64,000 nt of DNA from Citrobacter koseri (GCA_900446925.1 UAVY01000007.1:372001-436000), one strand, 5' to 3'; shown: positions 30,670 to 42,438, counted from the first letter of the stretch. Notes: generated by a model not told the origin, from the sequence alone. Made by a program: numbers and translations.

Positions 30670-32418
30670 TCATTTTTTGGCCAGTTCCTGGTTCAGCGTC
30701 CAGAGTTCCCGGCGTTCTTCGTTGCTTAAACCGTGTGTGCGATCGCGAGCAATCAACTCTTCCTGGCGCAGCTTAAGCATCGAATCAAACATATGGTTGA
30801 GTGAGTCGGTGAAGGTTTTTTCAGCAATGTCCTTATCAGCTATATCGTCCCACATCGACAATTTTTCAAGGGTCGCAGCACTATTTGTGCCGCGATAATG
30901 TTCTAAAAGTTGGCCGGTGGTCAGACCTGGTTGAGACAAACAAGTGTTGACCAGTTCTTCAAATAAGCCAAGCCCGGGCAGCTTTTTTTGATCCAGACCG
31001 CCTAGCGGTGGTACTAACGGCGCTAAATCCGGGTTTTGTACCAGTAACCCTATAAGTATACGCATGGTCGTGCGTTTTAGCTGCGGAGCTGGGCGTACCG
31101 TGCCACTTTCTGCCTGTTTTGGCATTAAGCGGTCAAGCTGGCTATCGTCAAAGATGCCTAATTTCAGCCCCAGCATCTGTCGTAGCTGGATCCTGTGCGT
31201 ATCTCCGGGAACCTGGTTAATCAGCGGCAGCGCCAGCGCGGCAAGCTGCGTACTTCCATCCGGCGTACTCAAATCAACCTGCGGCAAGAGGCTATTGAAG
31301 AGAAACAGAGAGAGCGGCAGAGCCTGCTCCATCCGTGCTTCGAATGCTTCTTTGCCCTCTTTACGCACCAGCGTATCCGGGTCTTCGCCATCAGGCAGGA
31401 ACATAAAACGCAACTGCCGTCCGTCGGTGATATAGGGCATTGCCGTTTCAAGCGCTCGCCATGCCGCATCGCGTCCAGCCCGATCGCCGTCATAACAGCA
31501 AATCACATTGTTAGTCGCCCGGAATAACATGTGGATATGGTCAGTTGTTGTCGATGTCCCCAACGATGCCACGGCGTAGTTAATGTCGTACTGCGCCAGT
31601 GCGACAACGTCCATATAGCCTTCAACAACAAGCAGTCGCTGTGGTTCAGCGTTATGTTGCTGAGCTTCATAAAGGCCATACAGCTGTCGACCTTTATGGA
31701 AAATATCAGTTTCCGGGGAGTTCAGGTATTTCGGCGTATCGTTACCGAGTACGCGGCCACCAAAACCAATCACCCGTCCTCGTTTATCGCGAATCGGGAA
31801 CATCACCCGATTACGGAAACGGTCGTAGGTTCTGCCCTGGTCATTGTTGACCAGCATTCCGGCATCCAGTAACAGCGCTCTGTTGTCGCTATTATTACCG
31901 AAACGTTTTAATGCGTTATCCCAGCCTGGCGGAGCGAAACCAATCGCGAAGCGTTGAACGATTTCAGCGCTAAGGCCGCGTTTTTGCAAATATTGGCGCG
32001 CAGGCTCTGCTGTGGGGTGGGCGGAGCGACTGTTGATAAAACGCATTCAGCCCGTCCATTAACTGATAGAGGTTTTGCCGTTGATGGCGCTCTATCTGGC
32101 TAAGACCTGTCCCTGCTTCGTAGGGAATTTCCAGGTTGTGCATTGCAGCCAGTTCTTCGACGGTTTCCACGAAATCGAGCTTGTCGTAGTTCATGAGGAA
32201 ATCGATCGCGTTGCCGTGTGCGCCGCAGCCAAAGCAGTGGTAAAACTGTTTTTCACCGTTCACGGTGAAAGAGGGGGTTTTTTCGTTATGGAACGGACAG
32301 CACGGCGTGAAAATTCTTGCCCTGCTTTTTCAGCTTCACCCGCCGCATCGATCAGATCGATGATGTCGGTGCGTGCCAGCAGGTCATTGATAAATACGCG
32401 TGGGATTCGTCCAGCCAT
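30670..32418 (-). CDS. dnaG: DNA primase DnaG (three frameshifts)
   Basis: Primase that makes RNA primers at the replication fork with DnaB. It starts MAGRIPRVFINDLLARTDII. The zinc-binding domain (CPFHNEKTPSF, then FYHCFGCGAHGNAIDF) reads across two frames. The TOPRIM core (VVEGYMDVVALAQY around 31620) and the C-terminal helicase-binding domain are intact. The span is 1749 bp, three more than the E. coli gene. Extra bases are placed near 32360 (ID-ARVKL), 32310 (FHA-CCPF) and 32040. Since dnaG is essential, these are best read as sequencing errors. Second gene of the rpsU-dnaG-rpoD operon. Confidence 0.95.
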
Positions 32419-32500
32419 ATGCCCCTTTTATACACTTCATCTTTCAGGCGCCGCTTTGCCGTATCCTGAATGATTTTGTATATATGCCAATGCATAAACG

Positions 32501-32536
32501 AAAATAAGCCGCGCATTCCTTTCGGAAGCACGGCCT
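32501..32536 (-). terminator. Attenuating terminator between rpsU and dnaG
   Basis: On the minus strand GGCCGTGCTTCC gaaa GGAATGCGCGGC is followed by TTATTTTCG. It matches in place the known T1 terminator of the E. coli operon, which lowers dnaG expression relative to rpsU. Confidence 0.8.
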
Positions 32537-32577
32537 TACAACTACAACTCGGTCTGAATCGAGAGCTTACGCCCTCA

Positions 32578-32838
<261 letters not shown>

Positions 32839-33036
32839 TCAGCGCCAGCTTATTTCAAAATGGTGCGGAATTTTACTGCAATTGCTGCTGCTTTGTAAAG
32901 CACCGACGCCTTTTTTGAAAGGGACTTTTATAAGGGTGAGGAGTATACACGAGGCTGTCGTCAGGGGCGAACAAAGTTTTACATCAACCCGCATTGGCCC
33001 TACACTGCGCGGTATCAGAGTGAGGTAAAACAAGTC

Positions 33037-34051
33037 ATGCGTGTACTGGGTATTGAGACATCCTGCGATGAAACCGGCATCGCTATTTACGACGACGAAA
33101 AAGGTCTGTTAGCCAACCAATTGTATAGTCAGGTGAAATTGCACGCTGACTACGGCGGCGTAGTGCCTGAACTGGCCTCGCGCGACCACGTACGCAAGAC
33201 CGTGCCGCTGATCCAGGCGGCGTTGAAAGAGTCGGGTCTGACGGCGAAAGAGATTGATGCCGTGGCCTATACCGCCGGGCCGGGTCTGGTGGGGGCGCTG
33301 CTGGTCGGGCGCGACCGTTGGCCGTTCGCTGGCGTTTGCCTGGAATGTTCCGGCGATTCCGGTACACCATATGGAAGGGCACCTGCTGGCGCCGATGCTG
33401 GAAGACAATCCGCCGGAATTTCCGTTCGTGGCGCTGCTGGTCTCCGGCGGTCATACCCAACTTATCAGCGTGACCGGGATTGGTCAGTATGCGCTGTTAG
33501 GCGAATCCATTGACGATGCGGCCGGTGAAGCGTTTGATAAAACCGCCAAACTGCTGGGACTGGATTACCCTGGCGGCCCGATGCTGTCGAAAATGGCGGC
33601 GCAGGGCACCGCAGGGCGTTTTGTCTTTCCGCGTCCGATGACCGACCGTCCTGGGCTGGATTTCAGCTTCTCCGGGCTGAAAACGTTCGCCGCAAACACG
33701 ATCCGCAGCAACGGTGATGATGAACAGACCCGCGCCGATATTGCCCGTGCGTTTGAAGATGCGGTGGTGGATACGCTGATGATCAAGTGTAAGCGAGCGC
33801 TGGATCAGACCGGCTTTAAGCGTCTGGTGATGGCGGGCGGGGTGAGCGCCAACCGCACACTGCGTACGAAGCTGGCGGAAATGATGCAAAAACGGCGTGG
33901 CGAAGTGTTCTACGCGCGGCCAGAGTTTTGCACCGATAACGGCGCGATGATCGCCTACGCCGGTATGGTGCGCTTCAAAGCCGGCGCAACGGCGGATTTA
34001 GGCGTGAGCGTGCGTCCTCGCTGGCCGCTGGCGGAGTTGCCTGCGGCGTGA
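33037..34051 (+). CDS. tsaD: tRNA N6-threonylcarbamoyladenosine transferase TsaD (one frameshift)
   Basis: Catalytic subunit of the complex that puts threonylcarbamoyl on A37 of ANN-decoding tRNAs; essential in E. coli. The ASKHA-fold ATPase motifs are visible: [20 protein letters not shown] at the start, the metal-binding [10 protein letters not shown] near 33370, and [12 protein letters not shown]. The span is 1015 bp, one more than the 337-codon gene. The extra base is near 33310, where VGRDRW should read [11 protein letters not shown]; both halves are otherwise intact. Divergent from rpsU. In E. coli the next gene downstream is ttdT; here the urease cluster intervenes. Confidence 0.96.
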
Positions 34052-34056
34052 TTTTT

Positions 34057-34126
34057 TGCCCGGTGGCGGCTTCGCTTACCGGCTTACAATACCGTAGGCC
34101 GGGTCAGGCGAAGCCGCCTCCCGGCG
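34057..34126. repeat. REP pair between tsaD and ureG
   Basis: Inverted REP-type units (cccggtggcggcttcgcttaccgg and gtaggccgggtcaggcgaagccgcctcccggcg) between converging tsaD and ureG. Confidence 0.85.
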
Positions 34127-34136
34127 ATAAAAAACG

Positions 34137-34754
34137 CTATACCCGCAACATCCCTTTATCTTCCAGAAACGCAATAATCGTCGCCAGGCCGTCACCGGTT
34201 TTCAGGTTGGTAAACGCCCACGGCCGATCCCCGCGCATACGCATTGTATCGCGCGCCATTACCTCCAGCGACGCGCCCACATACGGCGCCAGATCCGTTT
34301 TGTTGATCACCAGAAAATCGGATTTGGTAATCCCCGGCCCGCCTTTACGCGGGATCTTCTCGCCTTCGGCCACGTCGATCACATAGATCGTCAGATCGGC
34401 CAGCTCCGGGCTGAAGGTGGCGCTCAGGTTATCGCCGCCGCTCTCGACAAAGATCAGATCCAGGTTGCCGAATGTCTCGCTTAATGCTTCCACCGCCGCC
34501 AGGTTCATTGAGGCGTCTTCGCGAATGGCGGTATGCGGACAACCGCCGGTTTCCACGCCGACAATCCTTTCCGGCGCCAGCGCGCCCGCTTCGGTAAGAA
34601 TGCGCTGATCCTCTTTGGTATAAATATCGTTAGTCACCACCGCCAGTTGATACGTATCGCGCATCGCTTTGCATAACGCTTCCAGCAGGGCGGTTTTACC
34701 GGAACCCACCGGACCGCCCACGCCGACGCGCAGGGGATGTTTATAGTCGTTCAT
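34137..34754 (-). CDS. ureG: Urease accessory GTPase UreG
   Basis: Intact 205-residue SIMIBI-class GTPase that delivers nickel to urease with UreD, UreF and UreE. The P-loop [14 protein letters not shown] lies at residues 10-23, the metal-binding CPHT near residue 72, [13 protein letters not shown] near 105, and the guanine-specific NKTD near 152. Last gene of ureDABCEFG; its ATG overlaps the ureF stop codon in an ATGA, which suggests translational coupling. Confidence 0.96.
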   Translation of the reverse strand: MNDYKHPLRVGVGGPVGSGKTALLEALCKAMRDTYQLAVVTNDIYTKEDQRILTEAGALAPERIVGVETGGCPHTAIREDASMNLAAVEALSETFGNLDLIFVESGGDNLSATFSPELADLTIYVIDVAEGEKIPRKGGPGITKSDFLVINKTDLAPYVGASLEVMARDTMRMRGDRPWAFTNLKTGDGLATIIAFLEDKGMLRV

Positions 34755-35440
34755 CGTGTCTCCTCAGGAGCGAAATAATCGGCAATATTGGTGTTTTCGT
34801 GACGGGCAGAAGCGATGGCGGTCAGCGGCGTGGATGAGCCCAGATCCGCATCCGGGCGAGCCAGCGCCTGCGCCATACCCTGCGCGTAATGGTCGCAAAG
34901 TGAAAGAATGAGTTGCTGCGCCGCCTGTTGTCCGAAGGGCACCAGCTTCACCCCCCGCCATCACCGCGCTTTCTAACCAGCTGTAGCCGAGGCTTAACGC
35001 CAGATCCGTCAGCGGGATGCGCCAGCGCACGCCCAGCCACGCCATACCGCAGAGCTGGCTGTCGGCAAAAAGCGGACGCCACGTCTGCGGCAGTCCGGCA
35101 CCCAGTCCACCACCAGGCGTGTAAACGCCGCCCCCCGGCTGCGCTCTTCTTCGCGCAGTTCCCGGGTTTCCCGACAGGCCAGCAGATATGCGCTCCAGCG
35201 GCGAGCGGCGGTAACGTCATTCCGTTCACAGGCGTGGTACAACCGGGCGAAAATCGGCAGGTCGACGGTAAAAAAGTTCTGCTCCAGCTGTTGCGTTTGC
35301 CAGTGCGCAAAGTCTTCCGCGTTTTTCACCCAGCCGATCTCCACCGCCCACTCCAGCCCCTGAGACCAGGTAAACGATCCCACCGGTAAACTGCTGCTGG
35401 CGAGCTGCATCAGGCGCAGCCGTTGTCTGGCGTCAGTCAT
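34751..35440 (-). CDS. ureF: Urease accessory protein UreF (frameshifted)
   Basis: All-helical accessory protein that bridges UreD and UreG and gates GTP hydrolysis. [20 protein letters not shown] and [14 protein letters not shown] are family-typical. The frame changes near 35090 (after VVDWVPDC) and near 34950 (around ESAVMAG); beyond these the expected [15 protein letters not shown] and the C-terminal [18 protein letters not shown] are readable. About 225 residues are expected. Its start shares one base with the ureE stop (TGATG), and its stop overlaps the ureG start. Confidence 0.92.
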
Positions 35441-35901
35441 CAGTGGGCGTGGCCGTGGTGATGGCCGTGAGATTCGCTGGCATATGCCCCCGCCTCCGGT
35501 TCAAAGGGCAGATGCGCGAAAGTCACCTCTAAGCTGAACTGGCGCAGCATGTCGTCGAGTACGTGATCGTGGTGATAGCGCAGCTCGTCAGGCAGAATTT
35601 GCAGCGGAACGTGGCGGTTGCCCAGGTGGTAGCAGGCTTTGGCGAGCAGGAACGATCGGCGCAGCGCACCGACCGAAACGGCTTCGTTTGCGGCGATGAT
35701 CCTCACCACCACCTCTGCGCCATCTTCCGTACTCAGGCGATCGCCGCCGCGTAACAGCAACCGCGCGGCAGCAGTAAACCGGCTTCGCGTCCGTCGCCCC
35801 AGCACTACCTTCGCCCGGCTTTTGACGCGGACATCAATGGGGAGCGTCAGCGTTGCCGTGACGGCGGCGGGCGTTTCAATACGTTGCGTCAGATACAGCA
35901 T
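35440..35901 (-). CDS. ureE: Urease nickel metallochaperone UreE (compensated indels)
   Basis: 153-residue nickel chaperone that hands Ni to UreG. The peptide-binding N-domain starts [13 protein letters not shown]. The metal-binding region [13 protein letters not shown] and [13 protein letters not shown] is intact, and the C-terminus is His-rich ([10 protein letters not shown]). Two stretches look out of frame but are flanked by correct frame: [18 protein letters not shown] (next frame: [13 protein letters not shown]) and [15 protein letters not shown]. These indicate pairs of opposing indels near 35770-35805 and 35655-35675. Lies 10 bp after ureC and overlaps ureF by one base pair. Confidence 0.93.
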   Translation of the reverse strand: MLYLTQRIETPAAVTATLTLPIDVRVKSRAKVVLGRRTRSRFTAAARLLLRGGDRLSTEDGAEVVVRIIAANEAVSVGALRRSFLLAKACYHLGNRHVPLQILPDELRYHHDHVLDDMLRQFSLEVTFAHLPFEPEAGAYASESHGHHHGHAH

Positions 35902-35911
35902 GTCGTCTCCC

Positions 35912-37619
35912 TCAGAATAAAAAATAACGCTGGGCCATCGCAACACGTCTGCCGGTTCGCTGGTGATCGGCTCACCGTCAATGCGCACCTCGTAAGTCTG
36001 GGCGTCAACGGTGATGCTTGGGTTGCAGGCTGTTGTGGATCATGTCGGCTTTTTTTACCCGTCCGGCAGCCTTTCACGACGGCGGTGGCGCTGCGTAAGT
36101 TGAGCTGCTGCGCAATGCCGTTTTCAACCGCAGCCTGAGAAAGAAAGGTCAGGCGACAGTGATGACGCGCCGCGCCAAGCGCGCCAAACATCGGCCGGTA
36201 ATGCACCGGTTGCGGGGTAGGAATCGAGGCGTTGATATCACCCATCGGCGCGCAGACAATCATCCCGCCTTTAATGAGTGTTGCGGGTTTTACGCCAAAA
36301 AAGGCCGGAGACCAGAGCACCAGATCCGCCAGCTTTCCGGCCTCAACAGAACCGACCTCATGGGCTATGCCGTGGGTTAACGCCGGGTTTATCGTGTACT
36401 TGGCGATGTAGCGTTTTACGCGCTGGTTGTCGTTATCGCCCGTCTCCTCCGCTAACGGGCCCGCGTTGTACTTTCATCCGGTGCGCCACCTGCCAGGTTC
36501 GCAGAATGACTTCGCCCACTCGTCCCATTGCCTGGGAATCCGACGAGGTCAGGGAAAAGGCGCCGAGATCGTGCAGCACATCTTCGGCGGCGATGGTTTC
36601 CCGACGAATACGCGACTCGGCAAATGCCACATCTTCGGCGATATCCGGGTCGAGATGGTGGCAGACCATCAGCATATCGAGGTGTTCGTCAATGGTGTTG
36701 ACGGTATAAGGCAGCGTCGGGTTGGTGGAGGAGGGGAGAATATGGGGATGCGCGCAGGCGGTGATAATATCCGGGGCGTGACCGCCGCCCGCCCCTTCGG
36801 TATGAAAAGTATGGATCGTGCGATCGCCAATTGCCGCCAGCGTGTCCTCCGACGAAACCGGACTCGTTTAACGTGTCGCTGTGCAGCGCGACCTGAATAT
36901 CCATCTCTTCAGCCACGGTCAGCGCACAGTCGATCGCCGCAGGCGTCGCGCCCCAGTCCTCGTGGATCTTCAGGCCGATCGCGCCGGCGGCAATCTGCTC
37001 ACGCAGCGCGTCCGGGTTCGAGCCATTCCCTTTGCCGAGAAAACCGATATTTACCGGCAGGCTGTCCGCCGCCTGCAACATGCGGGCGATGTACCACGGG
37101 CCAGGCGTGCAGGTGGTGGCATTGGTGCCCGCCGCCGGGCCGGTGCCGCCGCCAATCATGGTCGTCACGCCAGAGACCAGCGCCTCTTCCGCCTGCTGCG
37201 GGCAGATCCAGTGAATATGCGTGTCCACGCCGCCTGCGGTAACGATCTTTCCTTCACCGGCGATCGCCTCCGTGCCGACGCCAATCGGGATCGTCACATT
37301 GGGCTGAATATCCGGGTTACCGGCTTTGCCGATGGCGAAGATCCTGCCGTCTTTGATGCCGATGTCCGCCTTGACGATCCCCCCAGTGATCGACGATCAG
37401 CGTGTTGGTGATCACCAGATCCACACACGCGCGAGCACGCATCTGCCCCTGGCCCATACCGTCGCGGATCACTTTGCCGCCGCCGAATTTCACCTCTTCG
37501 CCGTAGGTCGTGAGATCGTTTTCGACTTCGATCCACAGTTCGGTATCCGCCAGACGCACCCGGTCGCCGGTCGTCGGGCCAAACATGTCGGCGTAAGCCT
37601 GCCGGGAAATCTCAGTCAT
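35912..37619 (-). CDS. ureC: Urease catalytic subunit alpha UreC (frameshifted)
   Basis: Nickel-containing amidohydrolase subunit that hydrolyses urea to ammonia and carbamate. N-terminus [29 protein letters not shown] near 37220 holds the first metal histidines, and the lysine carbamylated between the two nickels lies in GLKIHEDWG near 36970. The correct C-terminus [10 protein letters not shown] with TGA at 35912-35914 appears after restoring one base near 35935. The span is 1708 bp against 1704 expected. Frame changes lie near 37385, 37300, 36855, 36680, 36460, 36330, 36040 and 35935. Its start overlaps the end of ureB by eight bases. Confidence 0.94.
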
Positions 37620-37932
37620 TGTCTGCCTCCAGAGAGCTCATTACTTCGCCGCGAAAACCAAAAATACGCTGTGCCCCGGCGACGCGCACCAGTTCGACCT
37701 CGCGTTTTTGCCCCGGCTCAAAACGCACTGCCGTGCCTGCGGGGATGTTCAGGCGAAAACCGCGTGCGGCTTGCCTGTCAAAGCGTAATGCGGGGTTGAC
37801 CTCGTAAAAGTGATAGTGCGATCCGACCTGAACCGGGCGATCGCCATGATTCTCAACCACGATCGTGCAGGTTTCTCTGCCTGTATTGATCGCGATGTTT
37901 CCCGTGGAGATCCTGTATTCGCCTGGAATCAT
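37612..37932 (-). CDS. ureB: Urease subunit beta UreB
   Basis: Intact 106-residue structural subunit of bacterial urease (UreABC trimer of trimers). Reads [20 protein letters not shown], with the conserved [17 protein letters not shown] and [12 protein letters not shown]. The ATG at 37932 follows AAGGAGGAACC. It lies 10 bp after ureA and overlaps ureC. Confidence 0.96.
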   Translation of the reverse strand: MIPGEYRISTGNIAINTGRETCTIVVENHGDRPVQVGSHYHFYEVNPALRFDRQAARGFRLNIPAGTAVRFEPGQKREVELVRVAGAQRIFGFRGEVMSSLEADND

Positions 37933-37942
37933 GGTTCCTCCT

Positions 37943-38245
37943 TTATACGATCGGGTTATGAACGGTGACCAGTTTCGAGCCGTCTGGAAAGGTGGCTTCA
38001 ACCTGAATATCCGGGATCATTTCCGGCACGCCCTCCATCACCTGATCGCGGGTCAACACATGGCGACCGTCTTCCATCAGCGACGCCACGCTTTTGCCGT
38101 CGCGGGCGCCTTCCATAATGAAAGCGCTGATCAGCGCCACCGATTCCGGGTAGTTCAGCTTCAGTCCGCGCGCCAGACGACGCTCCGCCACCAGCGCGGC
38201 GGTAAAGAGCAACAGCTTGTCTTTTTCTCTGGGAGTCAGTTCCAT
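37943..38245 (-). CDS. ureA: Urease subunit gamma UreA
   Basis: Intact 100-residue gamma subunit: [20 protein letters not shown] at the start, [21 protein letters not shown] in the middle, and the C-terminal TVHNPIV. No nickel ligands; structural role. Spaced 10 bp from ureD and from ureB. Confidence 0.96.
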   Translation of the reverse strand: MELTPREKDKLLLFTAALVAERRLARGLKLNYPESVALISAFIMEGARDGKSVASLMEDGRHVLTRDQVMEGVPEMIPDIQVEATFPDGSKLVTVHNPIV

Positions 38246-38255
38246 AGTGATTCTC

Positions 38256-39113
38256 TTATGTCTGCCAGATACGGGGCAGGAGTGGCGGTTTTTGGGTCAG
38301 TTGTGGTCGTAAGGATTGCCAGACGGCGCGCATAACGCGCTGGATAAGCAGGTTGTCGTGCCCGAGAAAGCGCAGGGCCAGCAGTGAATCAATCAGCGTC
38401 GCGCCAGCGTAGTCGCCGAGGGGGGCAATTTGCTCGCGTACGCCGTCCAGCATCTTTTCCGTGGCGGGATAACAGAGCAGCGTACCGCTCCAGGGATGTC
38501 TGGCGACGGTGTGCAGGTTTCCTCCCTCAAGGTGCAGCCTTTCTATTAATAGCGGCGTACCGTCCCGCCATACTTCCAGGCGGTTGCGCAGCGTGCCGTG
38601 GCTGAAGGTCTCCTGCATCACCGGTCGCCCCAGACAGAGCAGATCCCAGGCCAGCAGCCGGCTCTCTTGCGCCAGATGAAAGACCGACTGGATGCTGGCG
38701 TTCGCGCCGGGAAAAAGGATCGTATCCTGCGGCAGCCACTCCAGTGTGGCCTGCGGGGCGAGATAAAAATCCTGCCGCAGCTGCGCCTGAGGGCCGCGAC
38801 TGCGGTAAAACTTCCCTGCGCCAGGCTGGGTGATTAACGCATGGCTGTCTGTTGCAAGCGTGGCGGAAATCGTGAGTTCATCGCCCCCGACAATGCCGCC
38901 CGGCGGATGAAGCAAATAGAGGTGGCAAACGTCGTCTTCCGGGTAAAACGGACGCTGTACCGTCAGCGGGCCGACGTGTCGCGCCGAAGTGAGCACTGTT
39001 TTATGCGCGGCGCGGGTAAACCGCAGATCCAGTTCGGCCTGCCAGCCCCGTGTGAGAGTCTTGTGCGCAACGGTGTCCAGAGCGTTTCCCTTATCAGCGT
39101 GAGGGGAGTGCAT
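38256..39113 (-). CDS. ureD: Urease accessory protein UreD
   Basis: Intact 285-residue scaffold that binds apo-urease first and accepts UreF and UreG during nickel insertion. Family stretches are [41 protein letters not shown] and PRIWQT at the end. The N-terminus is about 15 residues longer than in Klebsiella UreD (recalled start near [10 protein letters not shown]), so a start downstream of the ATG at 39113 is possible. First gene of the urease cluster, 89 bp downstream of ttdT on the same strand, with no adjacent regulator such as ureR. Confidence 0.94.
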   Translation of the reverse strand: MHSPHADKGNALDTVAHKTLTRGWQAELDLRFTRAAHKTVLTSARHVGPLTVQRPFYPEDDVCHLYLLHPPGGIVGGDELTISATLATDSHALITQPGAGKFYRSRGPQAQLRQDFYLAPQATLEWLPQDTILFPGANASIQSVFHLAQESRLLAWDLLCLGRPVMQETFSHGTLRNRLEVWRDGTPLLIERLHLEGGNLHTVARHPWSGTLLCYPATEKMLDGVREQIAPLGDYAGATLIDSLLALRFLGHDNLLIQRVMRAVWQSLRPQLTQKPPLLPRIWQT

Positions 39114-39202
39114 ACAAAAAAGTATGCCTCAGCGCATCGGGAAAACGGTCATACGAGAAGCTTATGGAAAAAAGAGGCGACGTCATGCCGCCCCAACGAG
39201 GT

Positions 39203-40666
39203 TTACAGCAAAACGAGAGGCATCCAGATAAGGCCGGTTATTACCAGCAGAACCAGGAAGATCAGGCCAAAAATAGCGCCCAGCCGCCAGTAATCCACCG
39301 TCGGCAGATAACCGCTACCGTAATAGATGGGGCTTGGGCCGGTCGCATAGGGGGTGAGAATGCTGCCCAGACCAATGGCGGCGCCGACCATCAGGCAAAA
39401 CACTGGTAAGGGGATGTCCGGCATCGCCAGCGCGGCGGCAATCATCATCGGCGCCAGCGCGGAGGTATAAGCGGTGGCGCTGGCAAAAAAGTAGCGTAAC
39501 AGATAAAACACCACGATGAGCGCGACCATCACCATCATCGGCGAATAGCCGCTTAGCCCGTTTGCCAGCAGTTTGCCAAACCAGGTGATAAAGCCGGTAT
39601 TGTTCAGTCCGGTGGCGAGCGTAATCAGCGAAGCCAGCCAGAAGAAAACGTTCCATGCCGCTTTATTGCTGACGATGTCATCCCAGGAGATGATGCGTAA
39701 TACCAGCATCAATGCCACCACGCTATAACCGACCATTGCGGCATCAATGTAATCGCCGCCGAAGATCCACAGCACCAGCGCGCCGACCATCAGCACCAGC
39801 ATCTTTTTCTCGCGCGAGCAGAGCGGGCCCATCTCCTTTAGCTCAGCTTCCGCCCAGCGCGGCACCTGGTCGCCCGATTTCAGCACCGGCGGATACAGCA
39901 CGTAGGCCAGCCACGGAACCAGCAAGACCAGCAGAATGCTTAGCGGCAGCATTCCTGAGAACCAGTCGCCCCAGCTTAGCGCCGTATGGGATGCGCTTTT
40001 CATCAGGCCAATCAGCAACAGGTTAGGCGCCATCGCCGTCAGGAAAATGGCGCTGGTAACGCAGTCGGCGGTGATGCCCATCCACATAATATACGAGCCA
40101 ATGGAGCGGGAACTGGCGTCGTTAGGCTGCGAGTTATAGAGCGGCGGCAGGTTGCGGATTATCGGGTAGATGATCCCGGCGCCGCGCGCGGAGTTAGACG
40201 GCGTGACCGGGGCGAGGATCAGCTCGGAAAACATCACCGCATAACCAAGAAACAGCGTGCGATGGCCCATCTTCTTCACCAGCATCAGCGCAATTCGCCG
40301 ACCGAGACCAGTTTTTTCATAGCCGGTGCCAAACATAAAGGCGGCGAAAATCAGCCAGATAACCGAGTTAGAAAAACCAGACACCGCCCACGAGAGGGCT
40401 TTGGCGGTAAATTTAAAGCCTTCCTGCGCGAGCTGATCGGGGCTGAACAGCAGCCACGGCGACAGAACGGCAATGATCGAAATCCCGATCATCGCCACGA
40501 CCGCGCCCGGCACAGGTTCCAGAATGAGTCCCACAATGACGCCGGTAAAGACCGCAAAATAGAGCCAGGTGTGGCTCTCAAGACCGGTGGGGACGGGCAA
40601 AACAGCAATAATGGCGATGACCACCAGTGGAGCCAGGTATCGCCACCAACCAGATAAAGGTGCCAT
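39203..40666 (-). CDS. ttdT: L-tartrate/succinate antiporter TtdT
   Basis: Intact 487-residue inner-membrane carrier of the DASS/CitT family. It brings in L-tartrate in exchange for succinate during anaerobic tartrate fermentation. About a dozen hydrophobic segments, with the family stretches LAPVTPSNSARGAGIIYPI and LTPYATGPSPIYYGSGY. Third gene of ttdABT, 48 bp after ttdB. In E. coli it converges directly on tsaD; here the urease genes follow. Confidence 0.95.
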   Translation of the reverse strand: MAPLSGWWRYLAPLVVIAIIAVLPVPTGLESHTWLYFAVFTGVIVGLILEPVPGAVVAMIGISIIAVLSPWLLFSPDQLAQEGFKFTAKALSWAVSGFSNSVIWLIFAAFMFGTGYEKTGLGRRIALMLVKKMGHRTLFLGYAVMFSELILAPVTPSNSARGAGIIYPIIRNLPPLYNSQPNDASSRSIGSYIMWMGITADCVTSAIFLTAMAPNLLLIGLMKSASHTALSWGDWFSGMLPLSILLVLLVPWLAYVLYPPVLKSGDQVPRWAEAELKEMGPLCSREKKMLVLMVGALVLWIFGGDYIDAAMVGYSVVALMLVLRIISWDDIVSNKAAWNVFFWLASLITLATGLNNTGFITWFGKLLANGLSGYSPMMVMVALIVVFYLLRYFFASATAYTSALAPMMIAAALAMPDIPLPVFCLMVGAAIGLGSILTPYATGPSPIYYGSGYLPTVDYWRLGAIFGLIFLVLLVITGLIWMPLVLL

Positions 40667-40714
40667 TGTCGTATCCCTGAGAAAAGGGAGAGGCGTAGCG
40701 CCTCTCCTGAAGGG

Positions 40715-41320
40715 TTATTTGATGTAGTGCACGTACTCGCAGATCTCGTCAACGATGGGACCGCGACGCTCGGCGAACTGTTTTTTGTTGTCGGCGATCA
40801 GGTTATTGCCGTGGGTATCGATAGAGACAATCAGCGGCCCGAACTCTTTCACCCGGCAAACCCACAGCGATTCCGGCATGCCGAGTTCCGTCCAGTGCAC
40901 CTCTTCTATCTCTTCGACCTGGGTCGCCGCCAGCACCGCGCAGCCAGCCGGGAAGATGACGTGCAGCGCTTTGAATTTCTGGCAGCCTTCTTCGGTCAGC
41001 GGCCCCATCCCGCCTTTTCCGACCACCAGCTTCACGCCGGTCTGCTCAATGAACTCTTTTTCAAAGGCTTCCATACGCATGCTGGTGGTCGGGCCGACGG
41101 AGACCATCTCCCATTTATCACCGTTTTTACGCACAATCGGCCCGGCGTGGAAAATCGCTTTGCCGTTGAGATCGTAAGGAATGGGGCGCTTGAGTTCGAT
41201 CAGGCGGCGGTGACAAACGTCGCGACAGGTCACCAGCGTTCCGGTCAGGTAGATCACATCGCCAACGCGGATATCTTCCAGGTCTTCGGCTTTGATCGGG
41301 GTAGTGAGGATCTTTTTCAT
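40715..41320 (-). CDS. ttdB: L(+)-tartrate dehydratase beta subunit TtdB
   Basis: Intact 201-residue subunit, equal to the E. coli length, homologous to the C-terminal domain of class I fumarases. With TtdA it dehydrates L-tartrate to oxaloacetate. Reads [20 protein letters not shown]; substrate-binding stretches [15 protein letters not shown] and [15 protein letters not shown]. Its ATG overlaps the ttdA stop in an ATGA, so the two subunits are probably made in equal amounts. Confidence 0.96.
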   Translation of the reverse strand: MKKILTTPIKAEDLEDIRVGDVIYLTGTLVTCRDVCHRRLIELKRPIPYDLNGKAIFHAGPIVRKNGDKWEMVSVGPTTSMRMEAFEKEFIEQTGVKLVVGKGGMGPLTEEGCQKFKALHVIFPAGCAVLAATQVEEIEEVHWTELGMPESLWVCRVKEFGPLIVSIDTHGNNLIADNKKQFAERRGPIVDEICEYVHYIK

Positions 41321-42228
41321 AACGCGCTCCGGGTGTGGGACAGGTTTTCGAAGGAGAGGTCAGAATGAACCAGCAGCGTACCGCGACGGTGCGCCCAGCA
41401 GCCGGTGGAGACGGCCACGCCAATGGTTGACGGATGACGGGCGGCGGATTCGATGTGTACGCCCATCACCGAGCTGTTGCCGGTCAGCCCTTGTGGGCCG
41501 ATTCCCAGGCGGTTTAGCCCTTCTTCCAGCCGCAGCTCAAGATCTGCCGCCTTTGGATTTGGATGACGGGTGCCTATCGGGCGCAGAATCGCTTTGCGGG
41601 AAAGCACGGCGGCGGTTTCGACGGAGGTTGCGATGCCCACGCCGACCAGTACCGGCGGACAGGCATTGACCGCCAGCGTGGAGATGTTTTCAAAGACGAA
41701 TTTCACGACGCCTTCGTAGCCTTCGGAAGGCATCAGCACTTTGGAACGCCCCGGCAGCGTGCAACCGCCGCCCGCCATATAAACTTCAATTTCCGCATCG
41801 TCGCCATCGGGAATAATCTCCCAGGTGACCCACGGCACGCCGCTGCCGGTGTTTTTGCCGGTATTCACTTCGTCGAAGATTTCGACCGCGTTATGGCGTA
41901 GCGGCGCTTTTACGGTGGCGTCCTCCACGGCCTGCTTAAGAATACTTTGCAGCTCGCCCAGCAGCGGGAAGCGGGAACCGACCTTTACGAAGAACATAAT
42001 TTCACCCGTGTCCTGGCAGGCCGGGCGGTTCAGGTCGATTGCTTTCTGCATGTTATCGAACATCGTGTGGTAGATAATGTTTCCCATCGATGAGGTTTCG
42101 GCATCACGCAGCTGTTTTAATTTATCGACGACGTCGTCGGGCATTCGGGTGGAGATCATGGCGGTAAAATTAGCGACAATATCCGTCAACGTAGTAACCG
42201 CATTTTGGTTATTTTGATTGCTCATCAT
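41317..42228 (-). CDS. ttdA: L(+)-tartrate dehydratase alpha subunit TtdA
   Basis: Intact 303-residue iron-sulfur subunit related to the N-terminal half of class I fumarases. Conserved cysteine-containing segments [25 protein letters not shown] and [14 protein letters not shown] are present. The 4Fe-4S cluster makes the enzyme oxygen-sensitive, matching its anaerobic role. First gene of ttdABT, divergent from ttdR across a 210-bp regulatory gap. Confidence 0.96.
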   Translation of the reverse strand: MMSNQNNQNAVTTLTDIVANFTAMISTRMPDDVVDKLKQLRDAETSSMGNIIYHTMFDNMQKAIDLNRPACQDTGEIMFFVKVGSRFPLLGELQSILKQAVEDATVKAPLRHNAVEIFDEVNTGKNTGSGVPWVTWEIIPDGDDAEIEVYMAGGGCTLPGRSKVLMPSEGYEGVVKFVFENISTLAVNACPPVLVGVGIATSVETAAVLSRKAILRPIGTRHPNPKAADLELRLEEGLNRLGIGPQGLTGNSSVMGVHIESAARHPSTIGVAVSTGCWAHRRGTLLVHSDLSFENLSHTRSAL

Positions 42229-42438
42229 ATCAACTCCAGTTCTTTTATTAATCTGGAAATAAATTCTCTGGAGTAAACTACCACTAAAGGTGTGGTTTTA
42301 TATTTTTTGTCACTGTGTATATGCAATTAACAGTTCGTGAATCACACCACAGAAAGGTGATGAAAATTGAGCAAAGGCAGGGTTTAACGACGTTAAGAGA
42401 TTTACACTGCGCGTATTAACATCACGGATAACCGACAG

